A DNA stretch of 64,000 nt from the NCBI RefSeq assembly GCF_004364975.1, contig NZ_SOBW01000008.1, positions 742,610-806,609 on the forward strand. Reading direction: 5' to 3'. The stretch is from Gelidibacter sediminis. GTDB taxonomy: Bacteria; Bacteroidota; Bacteroidia; Flavobacteriales; Flavobacteriaceae. Shown in pieces: positions 35,985-45,450 of this stretch. The notes beneath the pieces were generated by a model. That model did no database searches. It had not been told where the DNA came from and saw only the letters and a program-made list of their open reading frames with translations. The translations under genes and the position numbers were made by a program. The stretch's first letter is position 1. Every line of letters begins with the position of its first letter.

Positions 35985-36857
35985 ATGAGCGTTTTAGTAA
36001 ATAAAGATTCAAAAATAATTGTTCAAGGTTTTACAGGCAGTGAAGGCACTTTTCACGCTGAACAAATGATAGAATACGGAACAAATGTGGTTGGAGGTGT
36101 TACACCTGGTAAAGGTGGGCAAACCCATTTAGACAGACCTGTTTTCAATACTGTTGAAGACGCAGTTAAAGAAGCCAAGGCAGATACGTCTATTATTTTT
36201 GTACCGCCAGCGTTTGCTGCAGATGCCATTATGGAAGCTGCTGATGCGGGTATTAAAGTGATTATCTGTATTACGGAAGGAATTCCTGTAGCAGATATGA
36301 TTAAGGCTTCAAATTATATTAAGAATAAGAATTGCCGATTAATTGGTCCTAACTGCCCGGGTGTTATTACTCCAGGTGAAGCTAAAGTTGGTATTATGCC
36401 AGGTTTCGTATTTAAAAAAGGTACTGTAGGTATTGTTTCTAAATCTGGAACATTAACTTATGAGGCGGCCGATCAAGTAGTTAAACAAGGTTTAGGTATT
36501 ACAACTGCAATCGGTATTGGGGGCGATCCAATTATTGGAACGACAACTAAGGAAGCTGTTGAATTGTTAATCAACGATCCAGAAACTGAATGTGTAGTTA
36601 TGATTGGTGAAATTGGCGGACAATTGGAAGCAGATGCTGCTAATTGGTATAAGGCAAGTGGTAGTAAAAAGCCAATTATTGGTTTTATTGCAGGCGAAAC
36701 TGCACCTGCAGGTCGTACAATGGGTCATGCTGGGGCTATTGTTGGTGGAAGTGATGACACTGCTCAGGCCAAAAAGGAAATTATGAGAGCTTGTGGAATT
36801 CATGTTGTGAATTCTCCAGCTGAAATTGGTAAAAAAGTAGCCGAAGTTATGGCGTAA
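35985..36857 (+). CDS. sucD: Succinyl-CoA synthetase alpha subunit
   Basis: 290 residues. CoA-binding N-terminal Rossmann domain ([34 protein letters not shown]), [20 protein letters not shown], and the phospho-histidine loop [13 protein letters not shown]. It is the TCA-cycle enzyme subunit that converts succinyl-CoA to succinate with nucleotide triphosphate formation. The beta subunit gene sucC is not beside it, so the two subunits are encoded apart here. It has its own promoter candidate and a strong terminator. Confidence 0.97.
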   Translation: MSVLVNKDSKIIVQGFTGSEGTFHAEQMIEYGTNVVGGVTPGKGGQTHLDRPVFNTVEDAVKEAKADTSIIFVPPAFAADAIMEAADAGIKVIICITEGIPVADMIKASNYIKNKNCRLIGPNCPGVITPGEAKVGIMPGFVFKKGTVGIVSKSGTLTYEAADQVVKQGLGITTAIGIGGDPIIGTTTKEAVELLINDPETECVVMIGEIGGQLEADAANWYKASGSKKPIIGFIAGETAPAGRTMGHAGAIVGGSDDTAQAKKEIMRACGIHVVNSPAEIGKKVAEVMA

Positions 36858-36879
36858 TTACCGACTATAAATTTTAAGA

Positions 36880-36907
36880 AACCTCACAATTTTGTGGGGT
36901 TTTTTTA
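36880..36907 (+). terminator. Rho-independent terminator after sucD
   Basis: A 9-bp stem (36880-36888 with 36893-36901, one G·U pair) and a four-base loop, followed directly by a T run. It lies 23 bases after the sucD stop codon. Confidence 0.85.
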
Positions 36908-36936
36908 TTTGATACAGCTTCTAATCCTTATATTTG
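36908..36936 (+). promoter_or_regulatory. Bacteroidota-type promoter of fabG
   Basis: TTTG at 36908-36911, 17 bases of spacer, then TATATTTG at 36929-36936. This fits the two-part consensus TTTG...TAnnTTTG and directly follows the sucD terminator. It would give a 5' UTR of about 65 bases before fabG. It is the best complete promoter in the window. Confidence 0.65.
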
Positions 36937-37008
36937 ATTTGAGAATTATCAACCTAGTGAGGATGTTTAAACAGAAGTAGGTTAGCATTCACTACTAAAT
37001 TTATATTT

Positions 37009-37755
37009 ATGAAATTACTACAAGGAAAAACAGCAATTATAACCGGTGCAAGTAGAGGTATTGGTAAAGGCATCGCTCAATCATTTGCCGAACATGGTGC
37101 AAATGTCGCATTTACGTATAGTTCTTCTGCAGAGTCCGCTAAAGCGCTTGAAGATGAGTTAAACACCTTAGGCATTAAGGCTAAAGGCTACCAAAGTAAT
37201 GCGGCAGACTTTAATGCGGCACAACAACTAGCAGAAGATGTATTAGCTGAATTTGGAAGCATTGATATTCTGGTAAATAATGCTGGAATTACAAAAGATA
37301 ATCTCTTAATGAGAATGGGTGAGGAAGATTTTGATAAAGTGATTGAGGTCAACCTTAAATCTGTTTTCAATATGACTAAAGCTGTACAACGCACCATGCT
37401 TAAACAACGCAAAGGTTCTATTATTAATATGAGTTCTGTGGTGGGAGTTAAAGGAAATGCCGGGCAGGCAAATTACGCTGCATCAAAGGCCGGAATCATA
37501 GGTTTTTCTAAATCTGTAGCTTTAGAGTTGGGGTCTCGAAATATTAGAAGCAACGTTATTGCACCAGGGTTTATTGAAACAGAGATGACTGCAAAGTTAG
37601 ATGAAAACACGGTTAAATCGTGGAGAGATGCTATTCCGTTAAAACGCGGGGGGTCTCCTGAAGATATTGCTAATGTTTGCGTGTTTTTAGCTAGTGATAT
37701 GAGTGCTTATGTAACAGGTCAGACAATAAATGTTGATGGAGGTATGCTCACCTAA
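37009..37755 (+). CDS. fabG: 3-oxoacyl-ACP reductase FabG (short-chain dehydrogenase)
   Basis: A 248-residue classical SDR. NADP-binding GASRGIGKGIA near the start, NNAG in LVNNAGITKDNLLMRM, and the catalytic Ser-Tyr-Lys in INMSSVVGVKGNAGQANYAASKAG. The ITKDNLLMRM segment and the ending GQTINVDGGMLT are FabG hallmarks. It reduces β-ketoacyl-ACP in fatty-acid elongation. It stands alone, with its own promoter. Confidence 0.95.
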   Translation: MKLLQGKTAIITGASRGIGKGIAQSFAEHGANVAFTYSSSAESAKALEDELNTLGIKAKGYQSNAADFNAAQQLAEDVLAEFGSIDILVNNAGITKDNLLMRMGEEDFDKVIEVNLKSVFNMTKAVQRTMLKQRKGSIINMSSVVGVKGNAGQANYAASKAGIIGFSKSVALELGSRNIRSNVIAPGFIETEMTAKLDENTVKSWRDAIPLKRGGSPEDIANVCVFLASDMSAYVTGQTINVDGGMLT

Positions 37756-37769
37756 TAGTTATTTCATTG

Positions 37770-37830
37770 AATTGCGAATTATGATTTTGCGACTCTTAAT
37801 TTTCGTAAATTGTAATTCGTAATTCATAAT
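37770..37830. repeat. Imperfect palindromic intergenic repeat before the VWA-like gene
   Basis: AATTGCGAATTATGATTTTG and, after a short spacer, AATTGTAATTCGTAATTCAT: each arm is made of repeated (T)AATTC/GAATT(A) words in opposite orientation. It could form a long AT-rich hairpin in the mRNA. Its wording resembles dispersed flavobacterial intergenic repeats, but only one copy is visible here. Confidence 0.4.
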
Positions 37831-37835
37831 TTATA

Positions 37836-39869
37836 ATGCAAACAGAAATAATCCTATACATTATATTGGCTGGAATTTTAGCGCTTTCATTAGCGCTTTT
37901 TCAATATATATATAGGTCAAAAAAACGGGATAAGTTATCGTGGAGTCTAACGTTTTTACGCTTTACCACCTTATTTTCGGTACTTTTATTATTGATCAAT
38001 CCCAAATTCAATAAGACATCCTATTATACCGAAAAACCAAATCTCATTGTAGCCATTGACAATTCTGAATCTGTTGGGTTTTTAGAACAAACAGACAACT
38101 CCAACAACTTTGTAGCACTGCTTAAATCAAATGAGGCACTTAACGATAGATTTGATATTGAATATTATAAGTTTGGAAAAGATGTAGGCGTTTTGGATCA
38201 ATTGAGCTTTAATGAAAAGCAAACCAACCCCACAGTACTTTTTGATCGTTTTTCGCAAGTTTATGGTAATTCAATTGCACCGCTTTTAATGGTTACAGAT
38301 GGCAATCAAACCTATGGTAATGATTATGAGTTTGGGTTTCAAAAATTTAAACAACCCGTTTTTCCAATAATTTTGGGTGATACCATTAACTATATTGACC
38401 TTAAGATAGAACAACTTAATGTCAATAAATATGCGTACTCCAAAAATAAATTTCCCGTTGAAATAATTGTAAATTACAATGGGAATGAGGATGTAACTTC
38501 CCAGTTAATACTTACCTCAGGGAATTCTACTGTGTATTCACAGTCTGTAAAATTTTCCAAAGAAGCAACAAGTAGGATTATCACACTGACACTTCCCGCC
38601 AACACTCCTGGTGTGCATAGCTATAAAGCTACTTTAAAGCCAATTTCTAATGAGAAAAACACGATCAATAATGTCAAGAATTTTGCAGTTGAAGTAATTG
38701 ATAGAAAAACAAGTGTGGCCATTGTTTCAGATCTTTTACATCCAGATATGGGAGCTTTAAAAAAGGCTATAGAAAGCAATGAACAACGGTTAGCTACAAT
38801 TCTAAGTCCATCAGAATTTTTAAATCATACTGTTGATTTTCAGCAGGTTATATTGTATCAGCCGAATGATAAATTTAAGTCTGTTTATAAGGCATTAGAA
38901 ACCATGCAAATAAACATATTTACCATCTTAGGGACGAAAACCAAATGGTCTGATTTGAATGATTTACAAAACGATTTTAAACAATCGATCACCAATCAAT
39001 TTGAGGATTATCAATCTGAATTGAACTTAAATTACAATTCATTTATTGTTGAAGATCTGGGTTTCTCTGATTTTCCGCCTTTGTCAACTGAATTCGGACC
39101 CCTCAAGTTTTCTGTGCCCATTGATGTAATATTATATAAAAAGGTTAATGGTATACAACTAAAAGAACCTTTACTACTAACATATGAAGTTGGCCAGAAG
39201 AGGGCAGTAGTAATGAATGGTGAAGGCATTTGGCGTTGGAGGGCGCAAAGTTATTTAAATGATAAATCATTTAATGGTTTTGACAATTTCATTGGTAAAA
39301 TTATTCAATATCTAGATTCCGAACAACGGAAAAGCCGTTTGAACATGTCCTATGATTCATTTTATGACGGCAACGATAATGTAGTGATGACAGCTCAATT
39401 CTTTAATAAAAATTATGAATTTGATACTTCTGAAACACTTGAAATAACTGTAACGAATAAAGACAATAAACAATCGCAAACACTTCCATTCATCTTGAAA
39501 CAAAACAATTATCAAGTAGATTTGAGTGGCTTGCCGGCAGCCGATTATCAGTTTACCGTCAGATCTAAAAATGAAAATATCTCTAAGTCAGGAGAATTTA
39601 AAATTTTAGACTACAATGTTGAACAGCAGTTTTTAAACGCGAATGTTTCTAAACTTAAGGGCTTAGCAACGAAGAGTCAAGGAACAGCTCATTTTATTAA
39701 GGATAGCGAAGAAATCGTGGCACAACTTTTAAAGGACGAAAGGTTTGCAACCATCCAAAAAAGCACTAAAAATGTTGTACCTTTGATTGATTGGAAATTT
39801 CTACTCGCATTAATCGCGTTAAGCCTCTCCTTAGAGTGGTTCATTAGAAAATACAACGGATTAATTTAA
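37836..39869 (+). CDS. VWA-like membrane protein (BatA/BatB-related architecture)
   Basis: 677 residues. Two membrane helices at the N-terminus (IILYIILAGILALSLALFQYIY; FLRFTTLFSVLLLLINPKF), a large extracytoplasmic region opening with LIVAIDNSESVGFLEQTDN, a DxSxS-like metal-site motif of von Willebrand A domains, and one C-terminal helix (FLLALIALSLSLEWFIRKY). The layout matches the long flavobacterial VWA/Bat-type proteins. A further domain near residues 400-500 resembles the glutamine-amidotransferase-like part of that group. It may act in envelope stress, but no partner is defined. A prohibitin gene follows by 18 bases. Confidence 0.75.
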   Translation: MQTEIILYIILAGILALSLALFQYIYRSKKRDKLSWSLTFLRFTTLFSVLLLLINPKFNKTSYYTEKPNLIVAIDNSESVGFLEQTDNSNNFVALLKSNEALNDRFDIEYYKFGKDVGVLDQLSFNEKQTNPTVLFDRFSQVYGNSIAPLLMVTDGNQTYGNDYEFGFQKFKQPVFPIILGDTINYIDLKIEQLNVNKYAYSKNKFPVEIIVNYNGNEDVTSQLILTSGNSTVYSQSVKFSKEATSRIITLTLPANTPGVHSYKATLKPISNEKNTINNVKNFAVEVIDRKTSVAIVSDLLHPDMGALKKAIESNEQRLATILSPSEFLNHTVDFQQVILYQPNDKFKSVYKALETMQINIFTILGTKTKWSDLNDLQNDFKQSITNQFEDYQSELNLNYNSFIVEDLGFSDFPPLSTEFGPLKFSVPIDVILYKKVNGIQLKEPLLLTYEVGQKRAVVMNGEGIWRWRAQSYLNDKSFNGFDNFIGKIIQYLDSEQRKSRLNMSYDSFYDGNDNVVMTAQFFNKNYEFDTSETLEITVTNKDNKQSQTLPFILKQNNYQVDLSGLPAADYQFTVRSKNENISKSGEFKILDYNVEQQFLNANVSKLKGLATKSQGTAHFIKDSEEIVAQLLKDERFATIQKSTKNVVPLIDWKFLLALIALSLSLEWFIRKYNGLI

Positions 39870-39887
39870 AAAACTATTTAATTATTT

Positions 39888-40703
39888 ATGGAAAAATTAC
39901 CTAAAATCGCACTACCTGTTATCATTGGTGCAATTATCTTAATTATTATCATTGCTAAATCAGCCATAACTGTCGATTCTGGACAGGCCGGGGTGTTATA
40001 TAAAACATTTGGGGGTGGTGTTGTTACAGATGAACCCGCACTAGGTGAAGGGTTTCATATTGTAGCACCATGGAATAAAGTATTTATTTATGAAGTAAGA
40101 CAGCAAGAGATATTTGAAAAAATGAGCGCTTTATCTTCAAATGGTTTAGATATCAAATTGGATGCATCCATCTGGTTTCAACCTGAATATGAAAATCTAG
40201 GAAAATTACATCAAGAAAAAAGTGAGATGTATAAAGAACGCATTCTATTGCCTGCTGTAAGATCAGCAGCAAGAAGTGTTGTTGGTCGTTATACGCCAGA
40301 ACAGTTGTACTCTAGTAAGAGAGATGCGATTCAATCAGAAATTTTTGAAGAAACTAAAAATTACGTAGATGATCAGTACATTCAACTTATAGATATATTA
40401 GTACGTGATGTAACATTGCCGCCTACTATTAAAGATGCTATTGAACGTAAATTAAAACAGGAGCAAGAATCTTTAGAATATGAGTTCAGGTTGGTGACAG
40501 CAGCTAAAGAAGCTGAAAAGGTAATTATTGAAGCTCAAGGTAAAGCAGATGCGAATAAGATTTTGAGTGCCTCTTTAACAGATAAAATTCTTCAGGATAA
40601 AGGAATAGAAGCTACCGTTAAACTGTCTCAGTCTAGTAATAGTAAGGTTATTGTTATTGGATCAGGAGATTCAGGATTACCAATTATACTTGGTAATCAA
40701 TAG
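39888..40703 (+). CDS. Prohibitin/SPFH-domain membrane protein
   Basis: 271 residues: one N-terminal helix (IALPVIIGAIILIIIIAKSAI), the SPFH/band-7 domain (VDSGQAGVLYKTFGGGV; AARSVVGRYTPEQLYSSKRDAIQSEI), then a coiled coil (AIERKLKQEQESLEYEFRLVTAAKEAEKV) and IEAQGKADANKILSASL. This matches bacterial prohibitin homologues, which form membrane-anchored ring assemblies around proteases such as FtsH. It probably forms an operon with the VWA-like gene. No protease gene is adjacent. Confidence 0.92.
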   Translation: MEKLPKIALPVIIGAIILIIIIAKSAITVDSGQAGVLYKTFGGGVVTDEPALGEGFHIVAPWNKVFIYEVRQQEIFEKMSALSSNGLDIKLDASIWFQPEYENLGKLHQEKSEMYKERILLPAVRSAARSVVGRYTPEQLYSSKRDAIQSEIFEETKNYVDDQYIQLIDILVRDVTLPPTIKDAIERKLKQEQESLEYEFRLVTAAKEAEKVIIEAQGKADANKILSASLTDKILQDKGIEATVKLSQSSNSKVIVIGSGDSGLPIILGNQ

Positions 40704-40760
40704 TTTAACTCCATGTATTGCTATAAATTAAAAATTATTTTAAATTTTTTAATTTCATCC

Positions 40761-40793
40761 TTGGGATTTATAAAATAATTTTTACGACATTTG
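40761..40793 (+). promoter_or_regulatory. Candidate promoter of the his leader/operon
   Basis: TTG at 40761-40763, 22 bases, then GACATTTG at 40786-40793, which matches TAnnTTTG except for the first base. A start site near 40799 would place the leader peptide ATG (40811) about 12 bases into the transcript. Confidence 0.5.
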
Positions 40794-40810
40794 TAACATA
40801 CAATAAGAGC

Positions 40811-40867
40811 ATGAAGTTTATTCAATCACATCATCACCATCATCATATTTGCACTCAAGCGAACTGA
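40811..40867 (+). CDS. hisL: His operon leader peptide with six consecutive His codons
   Basis: An 18-codon ORF, MKFIQSHHHHHHICTQAN followed by TGA, with an AAGAG Shine-Dalgarno-like sequence before the ATG. Six consecutive His codons (40829-40846) sit just upstream of a terminator hairpin and the complete his operon. This is the arrangement of transcription attenuation: ribosomes stall here when charged tRNA-His is short. The Salmonella and E. coli leader has seven His codons, so the resemblance is strong, but the rest of the sequence is unrelated. The chance of an accidental His run in exactly this place is very low. Confidence 0.93.
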   Translation: MKFIQSHHHHHHICTQAN

Positions 40868-40930
40868 AGATGTATTGAATAAAGTCAACATATTTTAAAA
40901 ACCGTTTGAGTAAATCAAGCGGTTTTTTTT
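40817..40930 (+). promoter_or_regulatory. Histidine attenuator: pause hairpin, antiterminator and terminator
   Basis: Three competing pairings can be drawn. (1) 40817-40832 pairs with 40869-40883 over 15 bp with one bulged C, enclosing the His codons. (2) Antiterminator: ACTCAAGCG at 40853-40861 pairs with CGTTTGAGT at 40903-40911 (8 Watson-Crick pairs and one G·U). (3) Terminator: 40900-40909 pairs with 40915-40924, then a T run. A ribosome stalled on the His codons leaves 40853-40861 free and allows pairing 2. A ribosome reaching the stop codon covers it, so pairing 3 forms. Pairings 2 and 3 share 40903-40909 and exclude each other. Confidence 0.88.
40900..40930 (+). terminator. Attenuator terminator hairpin of the his operon
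   Basis: A 10-bp stem (AACCGTTTGA with TCAAGCGGTT, one G·U), a five-base GTAAA loop and eight T at 40923-40930. It lies 33 bases after the leader peptide stop and 91 bases before hisG, so read-through must be regulated for the operon to be expressed. Confidence 0.9.
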
Positions 40931-41021
40931 GTTTTTATTCACCTCAAAACCTTACTAAGCTAGATTTACTCAAATATCATCTAAGTCAAATTAAAAGCTA
41001 CCCACAGTATGGGCCACAACA

Positions 41022-41879
41022 ATGAGTAAATTAAGAATAGCAGTACAGAAATCAGGTCGTTTACACGACGATTCCATGAAACTCCTCAACGATGTTGGTG
41101 TTTCTATAGACAATGGTAAAGATCAGCTTAAGGCGTCGGCCAAGAATTTCCCTTTAGAAGTGTTTTATCTTCGAAATGGAGACATACCTCAATATTTAAG
41201 AGATGGTGTTGTTGATGCTGCCATCATAGGTGAAAATATTTTAGTAGAAAAAGGAAAAGATATTTCTATTATAGAAAAATTAGGATTTTCATCATGTAAA
41301 GTTTCTATAGCTGTTCCTAAATCATTTAAATATAAAGGTATTAAAGATTTGGAAGGCAAACGAATAGCAACATCTTATCCAAATACTGTAACTCAGTTTT
41401 TAGAGACCAACAATGTATCTGCTCAACTGCATATAATTAATGGATCAGTAGAAATAGCACCAAATATTGGTCTGGCAGATGCTATTGTAGATATTGTTTC
41501 AAGCGGCAGTACGTTGTTTAAGAATAATTTAAAGGAAGTTGAAATCTTATTAAGTTCTGAAGCTGTTTTAGCCGCATCACCGATGATTTCTGCTGCAAAT
41601 GAAACTATTTTAAGGCGTTTGCAATTTAGGTTTCAATCCGTATTAAAAGGAAGACAGTCAAAGTATGTGCTTTTAAATGCACCAAATGACAAGTTGGATA
41701 AAATTATAAATGTACTGCCAGGAATGCGTAGTCCCACTGTTTTGCCTTTGGCACAAGAAGGATGGAGTTCTATCCATTCTGTAATAACAAAAAATGAATT
41801 TTGGGATGTTATTGATGAGCTAAAAGCTAATGGAGCTGAAGGAATTTTAGTCTGTCCTATTGAAAACATGGTCATTTAA
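41022..41879 (+). CDS. hisG: ATP phosphoribosyltransferase (long form)
   Basis: 285 residues, the long HisG with a C-terminal regulatory ACT-like domain (EGWSSIHSVITKNEFWDVIDELKANGAEGILVCPIENMVI), which in this class binds histidine for feedback inhibition and needs no HisZ. The catalytic part has LRIAVQKSGRLHDDSM, DAAIIGENIL, IATSYPN and the PRPP loop DIVSSGSTLFKNNL. It catalyses the first step of histidine synthesis and is the first structural gene after the attenuator. Confidence 0.97.
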   Translation: MSKLRIAVQKSGRLHDDSMKLLNDVGVSIDNGKDQLKASAKNFPLEVFYLRNGDIPQYLRDGVVDAAIIGENILVEKGKDISIIEKLGFSSCKVSIAVPKSFKYKGIKDLEGKRIATSYPNTVTQFLETNNVSAQLHIINGSVEIAPNIGLADAIVDIVSSGSTLFKNNLKEVEILLSSEAVLAASPMISAANETILRRLQFRFQSVLKGRQSKYVLLNAPNDKLDKIINVLPGMRSPTVLPLAQEGWSSIHSVITKNEFWDVIDELKANGAEGILVCPIENMVI

Positions 41880-41923
41880 TTGTAAAACTTAACTTCGAGA
41901 TAAGGACAAATAAACGCTACACT

Positions 41924-43207
41924 ATGGAAATCATAAAAAATCCAAAAAGAAATACATGGTCAGAATTAATTAAGAGACCAACCCAATCGGTGGATAGTAT
42001 TGAAGCCACTGTCATCCAAATTTTTGATGATGTCAGCAGAAATGGGGATATAGCCGTCCAGAAGTATACTGCGCTTTTTGATGGAACTGAATCTAAAATT
42101 GCCCAAGTTTCTGAATCAGAAATAAAATCAGCTTGCCAAAATGTTCCTGAAAATTTAAAAAATGCCATTCAAATGGCAAAAGATAATATTGAACGCTTTC
42201 ACAAGGCTCAAAAAACAGCACCAATTAAGGTTGAAACGATGCCAGGGGTAATGTGTTGGCAAGAGAAACGCCCAATTGAGAAGGTGGGTTTGTATATACC
42301 AGGAGGTACAGCACCACTATTTTCAACTGTGTTAATGTTGGCAATTCCGGCACATATTGCAGGTTGTGAAAGCATAGTACTTTGCACACCGCCAAATAGA
42401 AATGGCGCAATTGCCAATGAAATTTTATATGCCGCACAGCTATGTGGGGTTACTACAATATATAAAGTGGGAGGGATTCAAGCTATTGCAGCTATGACGT
42501 TTGGAACGGAGAGCATAGCACAGGTTTATAAAATTTTCGGTCCTGGAAACCAATTTGTTACAGTGGCTAAACAATTAGCTACAAAGTATGGTGTGTCTAT
42601 AGATATGCCAGCAGGCCCTAGTGAGCTTTTGGTTGTAGCTGATGATAGTGCAAATGCTGGATTTGTAGCATCTGATTTATTAAGTCAGGCTGAACATGGT
42701 GCAGATAGTCAAGTGATTCTTGTGTCAAATTCGGAATCATTTATCAAGTCTGTTGCCGTCGAATTGCGTGTGCAATTGGATATTTTACCTAGAAAAGATA
42801 TGGCAGAAAAGGCTATTGAGAATTCAAAATTTATTCTTTTAGATAATCATATTGATGCCTTAGACTTTATAAATGCGTATGGGCCTGAACATTTTATAGT
42901 GTGCGCAAAAAACGAGGCCTTATATCTCGACGGTATTAGAAATGCCGGCTCTGTCTTTGTTGGAAATTACACTCCTGAAAGCGCGGGCGATTATGCCTCT
43001 GGAACCAATCATACACTACCTACAAACGGCTATAGCAGGGCCTATTCTGGTGTAAACTTAGATAGTTTTCTAAAAAGTATGACCTTTCAAAAAATCACTA
43101 AAGTAGGCTTGCAAAATATAGGAAAGACCGTTGAGCTCATGGCGTCAGCAGAGGGGTTGGAAGCACACAAAAATGCGGTATCAATTCGATTAAAAGATCT
43201 AAACTAA
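41924..43207 (+). CDS. hisD: Histidinol dehydrogenase
   Basis: 427 residues, the usual length. GLYIPGGTAPLFSTVLMLAIPA, VGGIQAIAAMTFGTESI, FGPGNQFVTVAKQLA, MPAGPSELLVVAD, and the Zn/catalytic stretches QAEHGADSQV and YGPEHFI...SAGDYASGTNHTLPT. It carries out the last two oxidations, histidinol to histidine, with NAD. The stop overlaps the hisC start by one base (TAATG). Confidence 0.97.
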   Translation: MEIIKNPKRNTWSELIKRPTQSVDSIEATVIQIFDDVSRNGDIAVQKYTALFDGTESKIAQVSESEIKSACQNVPENLKNAIQMAKDNIERFHKAQKTAPIKVETMPGVMCWQEKRPIEKVGLYIPGGTAPLFSTVLMLAIPAHIAGCESIVLCTPPNRNGAIANEILYAAQLCGVTTIYKVGGIQAIAAMTFGTESIAQVYKIFGPGNQFVTVAKQLATKYGVSIDMPAGPSELLVVADDSANAGFVASDLLSQAEHGADSQVILVSNSESFIKSVAVELRVQLDILPRKDMAEKAIENSKFILLDNHIDALDFINAYGPEHFIVCAKNEALYLDGIRNAGSVFVGNYTPESAGDYASGTNHTLPTNGYSRAYSGVNLDSFLKSMTFQKITKVGLQNIGKTVELMASAEGLEAHKNAVSIRLKDLN

Positions 43208-44244
43208 TGAGTATTCAGCACTTAATACGCACCACCATAAAGGCTTTAAAACCTTATTCTTCAGCGCGAGATGAATTTAAGGGCCTAAAAGACAACTTGA
43301 TTTTTCTGGATGCCAATGAAAATCCATTTGAAAATGGTGTCAATCGGTATCCAGATCCTCAACAGCAAAGGTTAAAACTTTTGTTGTCTGAGATGAAAAA
43401 TGTACAACCAGAACAAATTCTCTTGGGCAATGGCAGTGATGAAGTTTTGGATTTATTAATAAGAATGTTCTGTGAGCCCAATCAAGACAATATTATCATA
43501 CTACCACCAACCTATGGAATGTATGAGGTTTTGGCAGATATTAATGCCGTTAAAACCATTAAAGTCAATTTATCAGCCAGCTCTTTTCAACCGCAACTAT
43601 CTGACATATTAGAGCGTGCAAATGAATATAGTAAAATTTTGTTTTTGTGCTCTCCTAATAATCCAACTGGAAATAGTTTTGAAGCTTCAACAATAGAGAG
43701 TTTGTTAAGAACATTTAAGGGTATCGTAGTTATCGATGAAGCTTATATTGACTTTTCAAATAAAGAAAGCTGGTTGTCTCAGCTGCATAACTTTCCAAAT
43801 CTTGTCATTACGCAAACCCTGTCTAAAGCATATGGCATGGCTGGGATACGGTTGGGAATGTGTTTTGCTTCCACTGAAATAATTTCTACTCTAAATAAAA
43901 TAAAGGCGCCTTATAATATTAATGAACTCACGCAAAAAAAGGCACTTGAAGGGCTCCGTAAACACTCAGCCCTAAAAGAGCAAATTGCATCTATTTTAAC
44001 TGAAAGAAGTACCTTGGCTGAAGCATTGGACCATCTGCCGTATGTTGAAAAAATATTTCCTACTGACGCCAATTTTATAATGGCTAAAGTTGATGATGCC
44101 AACCAGCGTTATCAGCAATTAATTGAGAAAGGCGTTGTAATTCGGAATAGAACTTCACAACCATTATGTGAAAATTGTTTGCGATTTACAATAGGCACTA
44201 ATGAAGAAAATAGGCGCTTGGTGCAAATATTAAAAACCTTATAA
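43207..44244 (+). CDS. hisC: Histidinol-phosphate aminotransferase
   Basis: 345 residues, fold-type I PLP aminotransferase. It starts after TAATG coupling to hisD. Motifs: [59 protein letters not shown] and the Schiff-base Lys in [17 protein letters not shown]; the substrate Arg is in [14 protein letters not shown]. It converts imidazole-acetol phosphate to histidinol phosphate. Confidence 0.96.
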   Translation: MSIQHLIRTTIKALKPYSSARDEFKGLKDNLIFLDANENPFENGVNRYPDPQQQRLKLLLSEMKNVQPEQILLGNGSDEVLDLLIRMFCEPNQDNIIILPPTYGMYEVLADINAVKTIKVNLSASSFQPQLSDILERANEYSKILFLCSPNNPTGNSFEASTIESLLRTFKGIVVIDEAYIDFSNKESWLSQLHNFPNLVITQTLSKAYGMAGIRLGMCFASTEIISTLNKIKAPYNINELTQKKALEGLRKHSALKEQIASILTERSTLAEALDHLPYVEKIFPTDANFIMAKVDDANQRYQQLIEKGVVIRNRTSQPLCENCLRFTIGTNEENRRLVQILKTL

Positions 44245-44255
44245 GAGTTAATAAA

Positions 44256-45377
44256 ATGAAGAAAAAAGTATTATTTATAGATCGTGATGGCACTATAATT
44301 ATAGAGCCAGAAGATTATCAAATTGACGGTTTTGACAAGTTGCAATTTTACCCTAAAGTATTTCAATATTTAGGGAAGATAGCGCGAGAGTTGGATTATG
44401 AACTAGTGATGGTTACAAATCAGGACGGACTAGGTACAGATTCATTCCCTGAAAACACATTCTGGCCGGTTCATAATTTTATGGTGCAAACATTCCAATC
44501 TGAAGGTATTGTTTTTAATGAGCAATTCATTGATCGAACATTTGATGAGGACAATGCCCCTACAAGGAAGCCAAGAACAGGGTTGTTAACGCCATATTTT
44601 TCTGATACTTATGATTTGGAAAACTCATTTGTAATTGGAGACCGTTTAACTGATGTCGAATTGGCCAAAAACCTTGGAGCAAAAGGGATTTTCATAAATA
44701 AGTCCAATAAAAATGAACCCTCAACGGACAAATTACGTAAGTACATTGCACTTGAGTCTACAGATTGGGAAGAAATCTATAATTTTCTTAAAACAGAAGA
44801 TCGCACTGCAGGTTTAAATAGAAATACGAATGAAACGAAAATTGCTATCCATCTAAATCTCGATGGATCTGGAAAAAGCAATATTGGTACAGGTATAGCT
44901 TTTTTTGACCATATGTTAGATCAAATTGCGCGTCATGGTCAATTGGATTTAGACATTAAGGTCAATGGTGATTTGGAAGTGGATGAGCATCATACAATTG
45001 AGGATACGGGAATTGCCTTAGGAGAAGTTTTTTCGAAGGCTTTAGGAAATAAATTAGGTGTTGAGCGTTATGGGTTCTGTTTGCCTATGGACGATTGTCT
45101 CGCTCAAGTGGCTATAGATTTTGGTGGGCGAAATTGGTTGGTGTGGGATGCCGAATTTAAACGGGAAATGATAGGGAAAATGCCTACCGAAATGTTCTTT
45201 CATTTCTTTAAATCCTTTACAGACGGGGCAAAGTGTAATTTGAATATTAAAGCAGAGGGCGTGAATGAACATCATAAAATTGAAGCTATTTTTAAGGCCT
45301 TCGCCAAATCCATTAAGATGGCTATTAAACGCGATTTGGACAAAATGATTCTCCCGTCCACAAAAGGTGTTTTATAA
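44256..45377 (+). CDS. hisB: Bifunctional histidinol-phosphatase / imidazoleglycerol-phosphate dehydratase
   Basis: 373 residues with both domains. The N-terminal HAD phosphatase has [14 protein letters not shown] (nucleophile Asp), [14 protein letters not shown] and [18 protein letters not shown]. The C-terminal dehydratase domain has [28 protein letters not shown] and [16 protein letters not shown] (Mn-binding His clusters). This fused form is shared with enterobacteria and Bacteroidota. Confidence 0.97.
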   Translation: MKKKVLFIDRDGTIIIEPEDYQIDGFDKLQFYPKVFQYLGKIARELDYELVMVTNQDGLGTDSFPENTFWPVHNFMVQTFQSEGIVFNEQFIDRTFDEDNAPTRKPRTGLLTPYFSDTYDLENSFVIGDRLTDVELAKNLGAKGIFINKSNKNEPSTDKLRKYIALESTDWEEIYNFLKTEDRTAGLNRNTNETKIAIHLNLDGSGKSNIGTGIAFFDHMLDQIARHGQLDLDIKVNGDLEVDEHHTIEDTGIALGEVFSKALGNKLGVERYGFCLPMDDCLAQVAIDFGGRNWLVWDAEFKREMIGKMPTEMFFHFFKSFTDGAKCNLNIKAEGVNEHHKIEAIFKAFAKSIKMAIKRDLDKMILPSTKGVL

Positions 45378-45450
45378 AATAATGATCAGCTAAATTTAAC
45401 TCTATAAAAAATTTCCATTTAAAGCGGATTCAGATCAATAAAAAGACATT

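Noticed and set aside
40725-40755. A/T-only hairpin after the prohibitin gene
   Set aside because: It can be drawn with about 10 pairs, but all are A-T in a very AT-rich stretch; not enough to call a terminator.
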